Assembly: GCF_014652435.1 (NCBI RefSeq)
Contig: NZ_BMYU01000003.1
Location: 62,001 to 126,000, forward strand
DNA length: 64,000 nucleotides
Origin: Cognatundibacterium squillarum
GTDB taxonomy: Bacteria > Pseudomonadota > Gammaproteobacteria > Burkholderiales > Burkholderiaceae_D
Reading direction: 5' to 3'
The notes under the pieces were generated by a model. The model saw only the letters and a list, made by a program, of their open reading frames with translations, was not told the origin of the DNA and did no database searches. Positions 17,279-25,755 of the stretch are shown here, piece after piece; the first letter of the stretch is position 1; every line of letters starts with the position of its first letter. Made by a program: the position numbers and the translations under genes.

Positions 17279-18574
17279 TCACAAAAGTTGTAACTGTCGC
17301 GCCTGCTCACGCAAAGTCGCGCGGAAATCCGGATGTGCAATCGCAATCATGGCTTCCGCCCGCTGGCGTGCAGACTTACCGCGCAGTTGTGCCACACCGT
17401 ATTCTGTCACCACATAATTGATATCGTTTTTACTGGTCGTGACATGCGTGCCGGGACTGAGTACCGGCACCACGCGACTGATGCTGTCTTCTTTGGCAGT
17501 GGATGGCAGTACGATAATCGCTTTGCCATTTTTGGAACGGTTAGCGGCACGGACAAAATCCACCTGCCCGCCGGTGCCCGAATACGGCAGATGTGCCAGA
17601 CTCTCCGAACCACACTGTCCGAGCAAATCAATTTGCAATGTGGCATTAATCGCGACCAGATTGTCATTCTGCGCGGCGATATACGGGTCATTGGTAAAAT
17701 CAACCGGATGCATTTCAATGGCAGGATTGCGGTGCAGGAACTGATACAGTTTGCGTGAACCCAGTGCAAAGGTGGCGACCATTTTGCCCGGCATAAAATT
17801 TTTACGGCGATTCGTGACCACACCCTGCTCAATCAGCGACAGAATGCCATCACCGATCATTTCGGTATGGATACCAAGGTCTTTTTTATCCGTCAGCTGC
17901 ATCACCACCGCATCCGGAATACCACCGTAACCGATTTGCAGCGTAGAACCGTCTTCAATCATATCCGCCACATACTTACCGATGGCTTGCTGAACCGGGC
18001 CGATTTTCGGCAAACCGACTTCCGCCACCGCATCAGTGCTTTCTGTCAGTGCGGTCACCTGTGAAATGTGCACGTGGCAGGCACCGTAAGCAAACGGTAC
18101 ATTTGGATTGACTTCCAGAATCACGGCGCGGGCTTTGGCAATGGCTGCCATGGTGTAATCAGCGGCCAGACTCAGCGCAAAATAGCCATGCTCATCCATC
18201 GGTGAGGCCATCGCAAACACGACATCAGACGCCATCCAGCCGCGCGAAATCAGCGCTGGCAATTCAGAAAAATACGCCGGTAAGAAATCAATTTGTCCGG
18301 CCTGCCCGCCGGCACGCGACGCTGCGCCAAAAAATAAGGCCAGATGCCGCACATGCGCAGTCGTTTCAGGATCGAAATAGCCATATTTTTTGACTGCCAG
18401 AATCTGCGCGACTTTGACATCACGGAACTGACGACGCTGTTCCGATAAGGCATTCAGTAATGACGGTGGCTCACCGACGCCGGTCGGCACAATAATGGTG
18501 TCGCCGTCACGGACGTGGGCAATGGCGTCGCTGGCTGAACAAGATTTCTGACGATAAAGCTCCTGAACCTGCAT
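17279..18574 (-). CDS. Acetyl-CoA hydrolase/acyl-CoA:carboxylate CoA-transferase
   Basis: A 431-residue family I-type CoA transferase/hydrolase. The N-terminal half has 'HVRDGDTIIVPTGVGEPPSL', and the C-terminal half has 'LGIHTEMIGDGILSLIEQG', where the Glu of HTE is the expected catalytic residue forming the glutamyl-CoA thioester. 'GTGGQVDFVRAANRSK' and 'VVPVLSPGTHVTTSK' are also family hallmarks, as is the closing 'VVTEYGVAQLRGKSARQRA'. The ATG at 18574 follows AGGAG. Likely exchanges CoA between acetyl- or 4-hydroxybutyryl-/succinyl-CoA and acetate; the exact pair cannot be read from sequence. Cytoplasmic, apparently monocistronic. Confidence 0.85.
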   Translation of the reverse strand: MQVQELYRQKSCSASDAIAHVRDGDTIIVPTGVGEPPSLLNALSEQRRQFRDVKVAQILAVKKYGYFDPETTAHVRHLALFFGAASRAGGQAGQIDFLPAYFSELPALISRGWMASDVVFAMASPMDEHGYFALSLAADYTMAAIAKARAVILEVNPNVPFAYGACHVHISQVTALTESTDAVAEVGLPKIGPVQQAIGKYVADMIEDGSTLQIGYGGIPDAVVMQLTDKKDLGIHTEMIGDGILSLIEQGVVTNRRKNFMPGKMVATFALGSRKLYQFLHRNPAIEMHPVDFTNDPYIAAQNDNLVAINATLQIDLLGQCGSESLAHLPYSGTGGQVDFVRAANRSKNGKAIIVLPSTAKEDSISRVVPVLSPGTHVTTSKNDINYVVTEYGVAQLRGKSARQRAEAMIAIAHPDFRATLREQARQLQLL

Positions 18575-18756
18575 GATGTGCTCCTGTCTCCAAGGTGGGA
18601 TGTCCTGCAACCTGTTGCCGGTGCTGTGGACACATGTCGTGTAATACCAGTCTCTTCCTGTTTGCTTACATCAACATGACAAGGCCCGCCTGAAACAATT
18701 GCCTGTGCATGTTACTCTGCTGATCTGCATCAACCGGAACATAAAAAGGAAAATCC

Positions 18757-19368
18757 ATGCTCGAGTTACATCATCTGAAGGAATCACGTTCACGCCGTAT
18801 CAGCTGGCTGCTGGAAGAACTGGAACTGGATTATCAGGTCATCATCTATGAACGCGATCCGAAAACCCGTTTCGCGCCACCTGAGCTGAAAGCAATTCAT
18901 CCGCTCGGTAAAGCACCGGTGCTGAAGGATGATGATCAGGTGCTGATCGAGTCCGGTGCAATTATCGAATATCTGATTCAGCGTTACGGTAACGGTGCGC
19001 TGGTGCCTGCTGCCGGTACAGCGGCGTATTACCAGTACCTGCAATGGATGCACTATGCGGAAGGCTCCGCCATGCTACCGATACTGCTGCGTTTGTATGT
19101 CGGCAAACTCGGTGAGGCCGGTGCACCGCTGCATCCGCGCATCCACTCGGAACTGGCGAATCATCTCGGTTATATGGAGCAATCGCTGGAAGGAAAAACC
19201 TGGTTCTGCGGTGACGAGATCACCGGTGCAGATATCCAGTTATCGTTCGTCGCACAAATTGCGGTGCGCACCGGTGGTAAAGACATGTATCCGAATCTGG
19301 CGCGTTTTGTTACAGCACTGGAAGCGCGTCCCGCATATCAGCGCGCTGTTGCGCGCTACGGTGAGTAA
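18757..19368 (+). CDS. Glutathione S-transferase
   Basis: A 203-residue cytosolic GST. The thioredoxin-like N-domain opens 'LELHHLKESRSRRISWLLEE' and contains 'HPLGKAPVLKDDDQVLIESGAIIEYL', with the cis-Pro and the glutathione-binding ESGAI. The helical C-domain includes 'GDEITGADIQLSFVAQIA', the conserved N-capping box. The residue usually catalytic (Ser/Tyr/Cys near the first helix) is in the ESRS segment. AAAAGGAAAATCC precedes the ATG. The MITE-like element starts nine bases after the stop. Substrate unknown. Confidence 0.88.
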   Translation: MLELHHLKESRSRRISWLLEELELDYQVIIYERDPKTRFAPPELKAIHPLGKAPVLKDDDQVLIESGAIIEYLIQRYGNGALVPAAGTAAYYQYLQWMHYAEGSAMLPILLRLYVGKLGEAGAPLHPRIHSELANHLGYMEQSLEGKTWFCGDEITGADIQLSFVAQIAVRTGGKDMYPNLARFVTALEARPAYQRAVARYGE

Positions 19369-19377
19369 ACCGAATAG

Positions 19378-19650
19378 TTAGAACTCATTTCATAAATAGC
19401 CACGAGTGCGAACGCGGGGTGCCGGGAGGCAGTGCGCGGCGTCGTTGCGCAGCACAGGCTGGTGCCTGTGCAAGCGACGCAACAAAGCAATGCGCCCGGC
19501 ACCTCCGTTCCCGAAGGGTTTGCCTCATAGCGCACGCTGGACAGCGTTGGACGCGTTGTGAATAGCATCGCTATTCACTGCCTTGTCCGCCTTGCCAGCC
19601 CGCGCTATGAGACAAACGCATCTCGCGGATATTTATGAAATGAGTTCTAA
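19378..19650. mobile_element. MITE-like element with perfect terminal inverted repeats
   Basis: A 273-bp non-coding element bounded by perfect 21-bp inverted repeats; the sequence GAACTCATTTCATAAATA is read inward from both ends after the terminal TTA. Similarity continues about ten bases inward with mismatches. Inside are a second pair (CTCATAGCGC / GCGCTATGAG) and hairpins such as GTGAATAGC-atc-GCTATTCAC. It contains no credible gene and fills the gap between the GST stop and the DUF423 stop. I found no certain target-site duplication. It may be a transposase-less derivative of an insertion sequence. Confidence 0.7.
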
Positions 19651-19652
19651 TT

Positions 19653-20042
19653 TCAGACTGCTTTGCGCTGGCGCCATGCCAGCTGCGCCAGCCAGCCCCA
19701 CGCGAGCAGAAAGGCCACGCCGCCGAATGGCGTTACGGCGCCAAGCCAGCGTATGCCACTGAGTGCCAGCAGATACAAGCTGCCACTGAACAACAGGATG
19801 CCTGCAAGCATCAGCCAGGCCGGTACAGAAAGACGCCAGTCCGGTTTCTGAATTTGCAGGATGCCAATACCCAGTAAGCCCAGCGCATGCACCATCTGGT
19901 AATGCACTGCGGTTTGCCAGATCGCCAGCATGTCGGCATCCAGTATTTTTTTCATTGCATGCGCACCGAACGCACCGGTTGCCACCGCAATCAGCATCCC
20001 GAGCGCACCGGTGAGCAGCATATGTTGAGCAGAAAATTTCAT
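19653..20042 (-). CDS. DUF423 (YgdD family) membrane protein
   Basis: A 129-residue inner-membrane protein with four hydrophobic segments. The family signature is plain: 'GALGMLIAVATGAFGAHAMK' early, 'WQTAVHYQMVHALGLLGIGIL' in the middle, 'LFSGSLYLLALSGIRWLGAVTPFGGVAFLLAW' at the end. DUF423 proteins are widespread and of unknown function. The gene ends two bases from the MITE-like element. Its promoter is upstream of 20042, past the terminator of the peptide transporter, so it is transcribed separately. Confidence 0.9.
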   Translation of the reverse strand: MKFSAQHMLLTGALGMLIAVATGAFGAHAMKKILDADMLAIWQTAVHYQMVHALGLLGIGILQIQKPDWRLSVPAWLMLAGILLFSGSLYLLALSGIRWLGAVTPFGGVAFLLAWGWLAQLAWRQRKAV

Positions 20043-20054
20043 TGTTGTGTCCGT

Positions 20055-20087
20055 AAAAAACGCTGCCCCCTGACGGAGGCAGCGTTA
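20055..20087 (-). terminator. Terminator of the peptide transporter gene
   Basis: On the minus strand AACGCTGCC and GGCAGCGTT pair, followed by T6. It lies 29 bp past the transporter stop. Confidence 0.85.
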
Positions 20088-20115
20088 TTGTCGCATGCGT
20101 TACAAAAATGCAGAA

Positions 20116-21597
20116 TCAGTGCGCCGTTTTGGTTTCCGGCCCGGAGCTGATCAGCTTACGCAGGAAAGGAATCATCACGATCATCAGTACACCGACCGCA
20201 ACGGCACCCCAGCCAAGGCGCGAAAAAATCATATCGTACACAGGATTGGTCAGCGCTGCTTCGCCTTCTTTAGCTTCAGGAATCATCCCGGAGAAATAGC
20301 TGGCCAGAATCGAAGCAGTACCTGTGGTCAGCATCCATGTCCCCATCATCACACCCTGATAACGGGCCGGTGCAAGTTTACCGATCATTGCGTAACCCAC
20401 TGGCGAGATAAACAGTTCACCAACGCTTTGCAGCAGGTAGCTAATAAAAATCCATTCAAACGCCACCATGCCGGAAGCCGGTGCCAGATGAATCCCGAGC
20501 GGCAATACCAGAAAGCCTGCACCGATGAGTAACAAAGCAACCGAAAACTGTGTAGGAATATTCACATCAATACCGCGCTGACGCAGGCTGTTGAACACCG
20601 CTGCCATCATCGGGCCACCGATCATAATCACAAAGCTGTTGATGTTTTGTATCCACTGCGGTGCGATTTCGTAACCATGTACGATGCGGTCAACATTGTT
20701 CACTGCAAAAATCTGCAAGCCCATCGGTGCCATTTGGTACAAAGTCCAGAACACCAGCGAACCGAGCGTCAGCAACAGATACGCCATCATATTTTTCTGC
20801 TCACGCTTGTCTTCATGACGCAGGGTCAGGAAGGCGATGATGAGACCGATCAGCACGCTGACGATCAGGACCAGATTACCGGTCAGTTCTGCATGATGCA
20901 GCATGACATAAATCACCGGAACCAGACCAACCAGCACTGCCAGTCCGACAGCCAGACGGCCACGGAATTGCGCCTGTGTCACCTCCATCAGCGGAGTACT
21001 GATATCCGCGATGCGCTTCCAGTTAAACAGCGCCAGCACGATCGCAAGGAAATTACCGATGGTCGCAAAAATGAACAGGCCACTGTAATCTTCACGCAAC
21101 TGATATTCACCGGCAGCCAGGAAGCCAATGAAAAAACCCAGATTCATACCGGCGTAATTCCACAGGAATGCACTTTCGCGGCGGTCATCTTCCGGTTTAA
21201 AACGCTGCGTCAGCATCATGTTCAGGCAGGTCACATTCAGACCGCTGCCGGTCAGAAATAAAGCCAGCCCCCAGTACAAACCGGTATGGCTGCCCAGAGA
21301 AATCGCGGCACAGCCAAGCACCTGTAACACCATGCCGCCGACAAACAGATTACGGTTACTGATAAAACGGCCGCCCAGATAACCACCGAATAAATGCAGA
21401 CCATAATTAAACGCGCCGAACACGCCCATGATGGCGGTGGCATCTTTGTTAGTGAAACCGAGTTTTTTGGTCGCGTACAGCACCAGTGTGGAATACAAAA
21501 CGGCAAAACCCAGTGTGGCGAAAATCTGAATAAAAAACAGTGCCGCCGATCCTTCAGGAATATTCCTGAGTTTGTGTTGCAGTGAAGACAAAGTCAC
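20116..21597 (-). CDS. POT/PTR2-family peptide MFS transporter
   Basis: A 493-residue inner-membrane protein with 12-14 predicted helices. The body matches proton-dependent oligopeptide transporters: 'FGAFNYGLHLFGGYLGGRFI' at helix 2-3, 'GSGLNVTCLNMML' around helix 4, 'SAFLWNYAGMNLGFFIGFLAAG' around helix 5 and 'SVGELFISPVGYAMIGKLAP' late, which equals the helix-10/11 signature of the family. In helix 1, however, the proton-coupling motif ExxER is missing (residues there read FFIQIFATLGF). It may couple differently or carry another substrate. Monocistronic with a terminator on each side. Confidence 0.85.
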   Translation of the reverse strand: MTLSSLQHKLRNIPEGSAALFFIQIFATLGFAVLYSTLVLYATKKLGFTNKDATAIMGVFGAFNYGLHLFGGYLGGRFISNRNLFVGGMVLQVLGCAAISLGSHTGLYWGLALFLTGSGLNVTCLNMMLTQRFKPEDDRRESAFLWNYAGMNLGFFIGFLAAGEYQLREDYSGLFIFATIGNFLAIVLALFNWKRIADISTPLMEVTQAQFRGRLAVGLAVLVGLVPVIYVMLHHAELTGNLVLIVSVLIGLIIAFLTLRHEDKREQKNMMAYLLLTLGSLVFWTLYQMAPMGLQIFAVNNVDRIVHGYEIAPQWIQNINSFVIMIGGPMMAAVFNSLRQRGIDVNIPTQFSVALLLIGAGFLVLPLGIHLAPASGMVAFEWIFISYLLQSVGELFISPVGYAMIGKLAPARYQGVMMGTWMLTTGTASILASYFSGMIPEAKEGEAALTNPVYDMIFSRLGWGAVAVGVLMIVMIPFLRKLISSGPETKTAH

Positions 21598-21742
21598 CTC
21601 CGGTGAGTACCGGTACGGTCTGTGATTTCCACCCGGAAAAAATCAGCCATACCGTTGAATTGTTATAGGGTGGCAGCATTGTAAAGCAGCACCGCGGCGA
21701 ACCCTAAGCGCATTTATGGCAAAACAACGATGATACAGGCAT

Positions 21743-21787
21743 AAAAAAAGCTGACCGGGTTCCGTTCAACCCGGTCAGCTTTTTTTA
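21743..21787 (-). terminator. Strong bidirectional-looking terminator
   Basis: AGCTGACCGGGTT and AACCCGGTCAGCT form a 13-bp perfect stem with A7 on one side and T7 on the other, 56 bp beyond the stop of the indolepyruvate oxidoreductase gene. Confidence 0.92.
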
Positions 21788-21842
21788 TGTTGCGGCGCAA
21801 ATAACGGCTACTTTATGCTGTTATCTGCGCCTTTTACCTGCA

Positions 21843-24800
21843 TCAGGCTGCGCTGCGTTTGACCTCACGCATCTGAAATTCCGCCAGTAAGGCGGCTTCT
21901 TTTTGCTTTGCAGAAGCCAGATAGCGTTCTTTTACATGGCCGTAACCACGGATGTCTTCCGGAATGCTTGCAATCGCTACCGCTTTGGCCAGATTGTCGG
22001 CATTCAGCGAAGACAGCAAACGGCTGATCGTTTCACGATATTCCACAGGCAAGCGGCGTTCGGTACGACGCTCTTCGGTGCGGCCAAAAGGATCAATGGC
22101 CGTACCGCGCAGGAATTTCATTTTAGCGAGCAATCCGAATGCCTTCATCATCCACGGACCGTAATGCTCTTTCACCAGATGGCCTTTGGCATCTTTCTTC
22201 GCAAACATTGGCGGTGCCAGATGGAAATGCACCTGATAATCACCTTCAAACATATCGGCAATTTTCTTCTGGAAGCGACCATCGGTGTACAGACGCGCAA
22301 CTTCATACTCATCTTTGTACGCCATCAGTTTGAACAGGTATTTCGCCACTGCTTCGGTCAGACGTAATGGCGCACCGGCCACGACTTTTTCTTCTGCAGT
22401 TTTGACCTGATCAACAAATGCTTTGTACGACGCTGCATAGTCTGCATTCTGATAATCGGTCAGGAAAGCAATACGCTTCTCAATAACTTCATTCAGATTC
22501 GGCTGACGCTTAATTTCCACCACTTGTGCCGGTGTGGCCAGACGTTTTACTGCAGCCAGATCATGCGCTGCCAGACGGCCCCAGTTGAATGCCTGCTTAT
22601 TGAAATCAATCGACACACCATTCAATTCAATCGCACGCATCAGTGCAGCTTCTTCAAGCGGCACCCAGCCTTTTTGCCAGCTGTAACCGAGGATGAACAT
22701 ATTCGTCGCAATATTGTCACCCATCAGTGCAGTCGCAATCGCACCCGCATCCACCAGATCCACACGACCTTCACCGCAGGCACGCAGAATATCCGCTTGT
22801 GCAGAATCGCCGGGGAATTGCCAGTCCGGATTGCGGATAAAGGTGGAGGTCGGCGAACCATTGGCATTGATCGCAGCATAAGTACGGCCTTCACCCATAC
22901 GGGATAAGCAATCTTTGCCTGCAGTCACGATCAGGTCGCAACCAATCACCAGATCTGCCATACCGGTGCCGACGCGCGTGGAATGCAATTGTTCTGCACG
23001 GTCTGCCAGACGTACGTGCGACATTACCGCACCGCCTTTTTGCGCCAGACCGGTCATATCCAGTACCGAGCAGGCTTTACCCTGCAAGTGTGCCGCCATC
23101 GCCATAATCTGACCGATGGTAATTACGCCCGTACCACCGACACCGGTCACCAGTACGCCGTAAGGGTTGCCGGTTGGTGGCAGTGCAGGTTTAGGCAATG
23201 CATTCACATCCAGCGCTGAACCCGGCTCCAGTTTGGTTTTGGCTGGCTTTTTCAGCTTGCCGCCTTCCACCGTCACAAAGCTCGGGCAGAAACCATTCAC
23301 GCAGGAGAAATCTTTATTACAGGAAGACTGATTGATCTGACGCTTGCGGCCGAAATCAGTTTCCAGCGGTTCAACGGACAAGCAGTTCGACTGTACCGAG
23401 CAATCACCGCAACCTTCACACACAGCTTCATTAATCACTGCACGTTTCGCCGGATCCGGGTAAGCCGGTTTGCCGTCTTTACCGATTTTTTTGCGGCGGC
23501 GGCGTTTTTCCGATGCACAGGTCTGATCGTAAATCATCGCGGAAACACCCGGACATTCACGCAGCTCACGCTGTACCACATCCAGTTCAGAGCGGTGACG
23601 GACTGTAACACCCGCTGCCCACGGATACGACGGCCCGTATTTTTCCGGTTCATCCGTGACCACGATAATCGGATTCACACCTTCTGCCGCAATCTGACGG
23701 GAAATCATGCCCGGATCGAGCGGGCCGTCAAACTCTTGTCCGCCGGTCATCGCGACCGCATCATTGAACAGAATTTTATAAGTGATATTCACACCACCGG
23801 AAATTGCTGCACGGATTGCCAGCAAGCCAGAGTGGTAATACGTACCGTCGCCCAGATTACAGAAAACGTGTTTTTCATTGGTGAATGGTGCCGCACCAAC
23901 CCAGGTCACACCCTCACCGCCCATATGGGTAAAGGTAGACGTTTCACGGTCCATCCATGTCACCATATAGTGACAACCGATACCTGCCAGCGCACGGCTG
24001 CCTTCCGGTACTTTAGTGGATGTGTTGTGCGGACAGCCCGAACAGAAATGCGGCACACGGTCTTTATTCGGATCCGGCTTGCCGACATTCGCCAGTGCCT
24101 TTTCTTTGGCTTCCAGGAATTCCACGCGCTTTTTCACGCTTTGCTCAACCGGATGACCTGCAAAATAACGGGTAATACGGGATGCGATCGCACGGGCAAT
24201 TTGCGCCGGGCTCAGTTCATAGGTTGCCGGCAACAGCCATTCACCATGACCGGAACCGTGCAAGTTACTCCACTCGCCGGAATCGTCAAATTTACCCACC
24301 ACACGCGGACGGACTTCGTCTGCCCAGTTGTATAACTCTTCTTTCAGCGCGTATTCAAGAATCTGACGTTTTTCTTCAACGACCAGAATTTCTTCCAGCC
24401 CCTGCGCAAATTCGCGCACGCCTTCGGATTCCAGCGGCCAGGTCATACCGATTTTGTACAGGCGGATACCGATATCCTTGGCAACCTGCTCATCAATGCC
24501 CAGATCCGCCAGCGCTTCACGTGTATCCAGATAGGATTTACCGGCAGTAATAATACCGATCTTGGCATGCGGACTGTCCCAGATAATCTGATTCAGTTTA
24601 TTGGCACGGGCGTAGGCCAGCGCTGCATACCATTTATAGTTATTCATACGGACTTCCTGTGCCAGCACAGGGTCCGGTGTACGGATATTCACACCATCTG
24701 CCGGCAGTACAAAGTCTTCCGGAATAACAGGTTTAACGCGCTCAGGATCAATTTCAACGACCGCACCGGATTCCACCACATCGGTGACGCATTTCATCGA

Positions 24801-25424
24801 CACCCACAAGCCGGTATAACGGGACAGCGCGATACCGTGCAGACCATAGTCCAGATATTCCTGTACGGTGGACGGATACAGCACCGGAATACCGCAGGCT
24901 TTCAGAATATGTTCGGACTGATGCGCTGCTGTCGAGGATTTTGCCGCATGGTCATCACCGGCAATGACCAGCACGCCGCCATGTTTGGATGTGCCGGCCA
25001 GATTCGCATGCTTAAACACGTCACCGCAACGGTCCACACCCGGGCCTTTGCCGTACCACATCGCGAATACGCCATCGTATTTCGCGCCGGGGAACATATT
25101 GACCTGCTGCGTTCCCCAGACTGAAGTGGCCGCCAGATCTTCATTCACGCCCGGATGAAATTTCACATGGTACTGATCGAGGTGTTTTTTGGCTTTGGCA
25201 GCGGTCAGATCGACATTGCCCAGCGGTGAGCCGCGATAGCCACTGATGAAGCCACCGGTATTTAAACCACGCTGTTCATCGGCCTGACGCTGCAGCATCA
25301 TCAGCCTGATCAGCGCCTGCGTACCGGTCATAAAAGCATGACCTTTTTTCAGGGTGTATTTATCGTCGAGTGTGACAGACGTATCAATGGCCGCCTGCTG
25401 CCCGTTACTGAGAGGTGCGTTCAT
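21843..25424 (-). CDS. Indolepyruvate ferredoxin oxidoreductase, fused alpha/gamma subunits
   Basis: A 1193-residue cytoplasmic enzyme that oxidatively decarboxylates aryl pyruvates to aryl-acyl-CoA with ferredoxin as acceptor, a step in aromatic amino-acid breakdown. The N-terminal pyrimidine domain has 'GGFISGYRGSPLGNVD'. A cluster-like 'PHFCSGCPHNTSTK' and the TPP-binding 'GDGTYYHSGLLAIRAAI' and 'NDAVAMTGGQEFDG' follow. The central ferredoxin-like part has 'CEGCGDCSVQSNC'. The C-terminal gamma domain begins 'YGVLVTGVGGTGVITIG'. This is the long single-chain form common in proteobacteria. ATG 25424 follows CGGAGACCCC. Two operator-like sites lie 112-196 bp upstream. Confidence 0.93.
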   Translation of the reverse strand: MNAPLSNGQQAAIDTSVTLDDKYTLKKGHAFMTGTQALIRLMMLQRQADEQRGLNTGGFISGYRGSPLGNVDLTAAKAKKHLDQYHVKFHPGVNEDLAATSVWGTQQVNMFPGAKYDGVFAMWYGKGPGVDRCGDVFKHANLAGTSKHGGVLVIAGDDHAAKSSTAAHQSEHILKACGIPVLYPSTVQEYLDYGLHGIALSRYTGLWVSMKCVTDVVESGAVVEIDPERVKPVIPEDFVLPADGVNIRTPDPVLAQEVRMNNYKWYAALAYARANKLNQIIWDSPHAKIGIITAGKSYLDTREALADLGIDEQVAKDIGIRLYKIGMTWPLESEGVREFAQGLEEILVVEEKRQILEYALKEELYNWADEVRPRVVGKFDDSGEWSNLHGSGHGEWLLPATYELSPAQIARAIASRITRYFAGHPVEQSVKKRVEFLEAKEKALANVGKPDPNKDRVPHFCSGCPHNTSTKVPEGSRALAGIGCHYMVTWMDRETSTFTHMGGEGVTWVGAAPFTNEKHVFCNLGDGTYYHSGLLAIRAAISGGVNITYKILFNDAVAMTGGQEFDGPLDPGMISRQIAAEGVNPIIVVTDEPEKYGPSYPWAAGVTVRHRSELDVVQRELRECPGVSAMIYDQTCASEKRRRRKKIGKDGKPAYPDPAKRAVINEAVCEGCGDCSVQSNCLSVEPLETDFGRKRQINQSSCNKDFSCVNGFCPSFVTVEGGKLKKPAKTKLEPGSALDVNALPKPALPPTGNPYGVLVTGVGGTGVITIGQIMAMAAHLQGKACSVLDMTGLAQKGGAVMSHVRLADRAEQLHSTRVGTGMADLVIGCDLIVTAGKDCLSRMGEGRTYAAINANGSPTSTFIRNPDWQFPGDSAQADILRACGEGRVDLVDAGAIATALMGDNIATNMFILGYSWQKGWVPLEEAALMRAIELNGVSIDFNKQAFNWGRLAAHDLAAVKRLATPAQVVEIKRQPNLNEVIEKRIAFLTDYQNADYAASYKAFVDQVKTAEEKVVAGAPLRLTEAVAKYLFKLMAYKDEYEVARLYTDGRFQKKIADMFEGDYQVHFHLAPPMFAKKDAKGHLVKEHYGPWMMKAFGLLAKMKFLRGTAIDPFGRTEERRTERRLPVEYRETISRLLSSLNADNLAKAVAIASIPEDIRGYGHVKERYLASAKQKEAALLAEFQMREVKRSAA

Positions 25425-25535
25425 GGGGTCTCCGTGTTTTTTATCTCTGAAGATCACGCCGGTGCGGCGGGATCACACTGAATCACCTTATGAGTGAATC
25501 ATAGCGCTTATTTTGGATCGCACAGTATCACGCAG

Positions 25536-25547
25536 TACTGGTCTGCC
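25536..25547. promoter_or_regulatory. Operator-like half-palindrome upstream of the indolepyruvate oxidoreductase gene
   Basis: TACTGGTCTGCC, an exact 12-bp copy of the start of the site at 25606, 70 bp away in the same orientation. It lies in the divergent region between the oxidoreductase and the chemoreceptor genes. Confidence 0.4.
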
Positions 25548-25605
25548 CCATGTACAGGTTCTGAAAATCTGACCGGTACAGTACGACTGACAGTGACCCG
25601 AACTG

Positions 25606-25620
25606 TACTGGTCTGCCAGT
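25606..25620. promoter_or_regulatory. Palindromic operator-like site
   Basis: ACTGG-TCTG-CCAGT is a perfect 5-bp inverted repeat around four bases. The TGGT...CCA shape is like operators of FadR-subfamily GntR regulators, but no such regulator is encoded in the window. Sits in the 331-bp divergent gap (25425-25755). Confidence 0.45.
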
Positions 25621-25755
25621 CCTAAAAAATTTTGCATCGCACAAAAAATCGCTTTGTCCTTTTTGCATTTATGTGCTGAAATAACAGGCACCCCTATAGA
25701 AATCTTCCTCAGTTTTTCCGTTGTTGGTCAGCGCTTCCCCTCTTCCGGAGGTTTT

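Noticed and set aside
19356-19568. 70-codon frame inside the MITE-like element
   Set aside because: Crosses the end of the GST gene and the inverted repeat; no conserved features.
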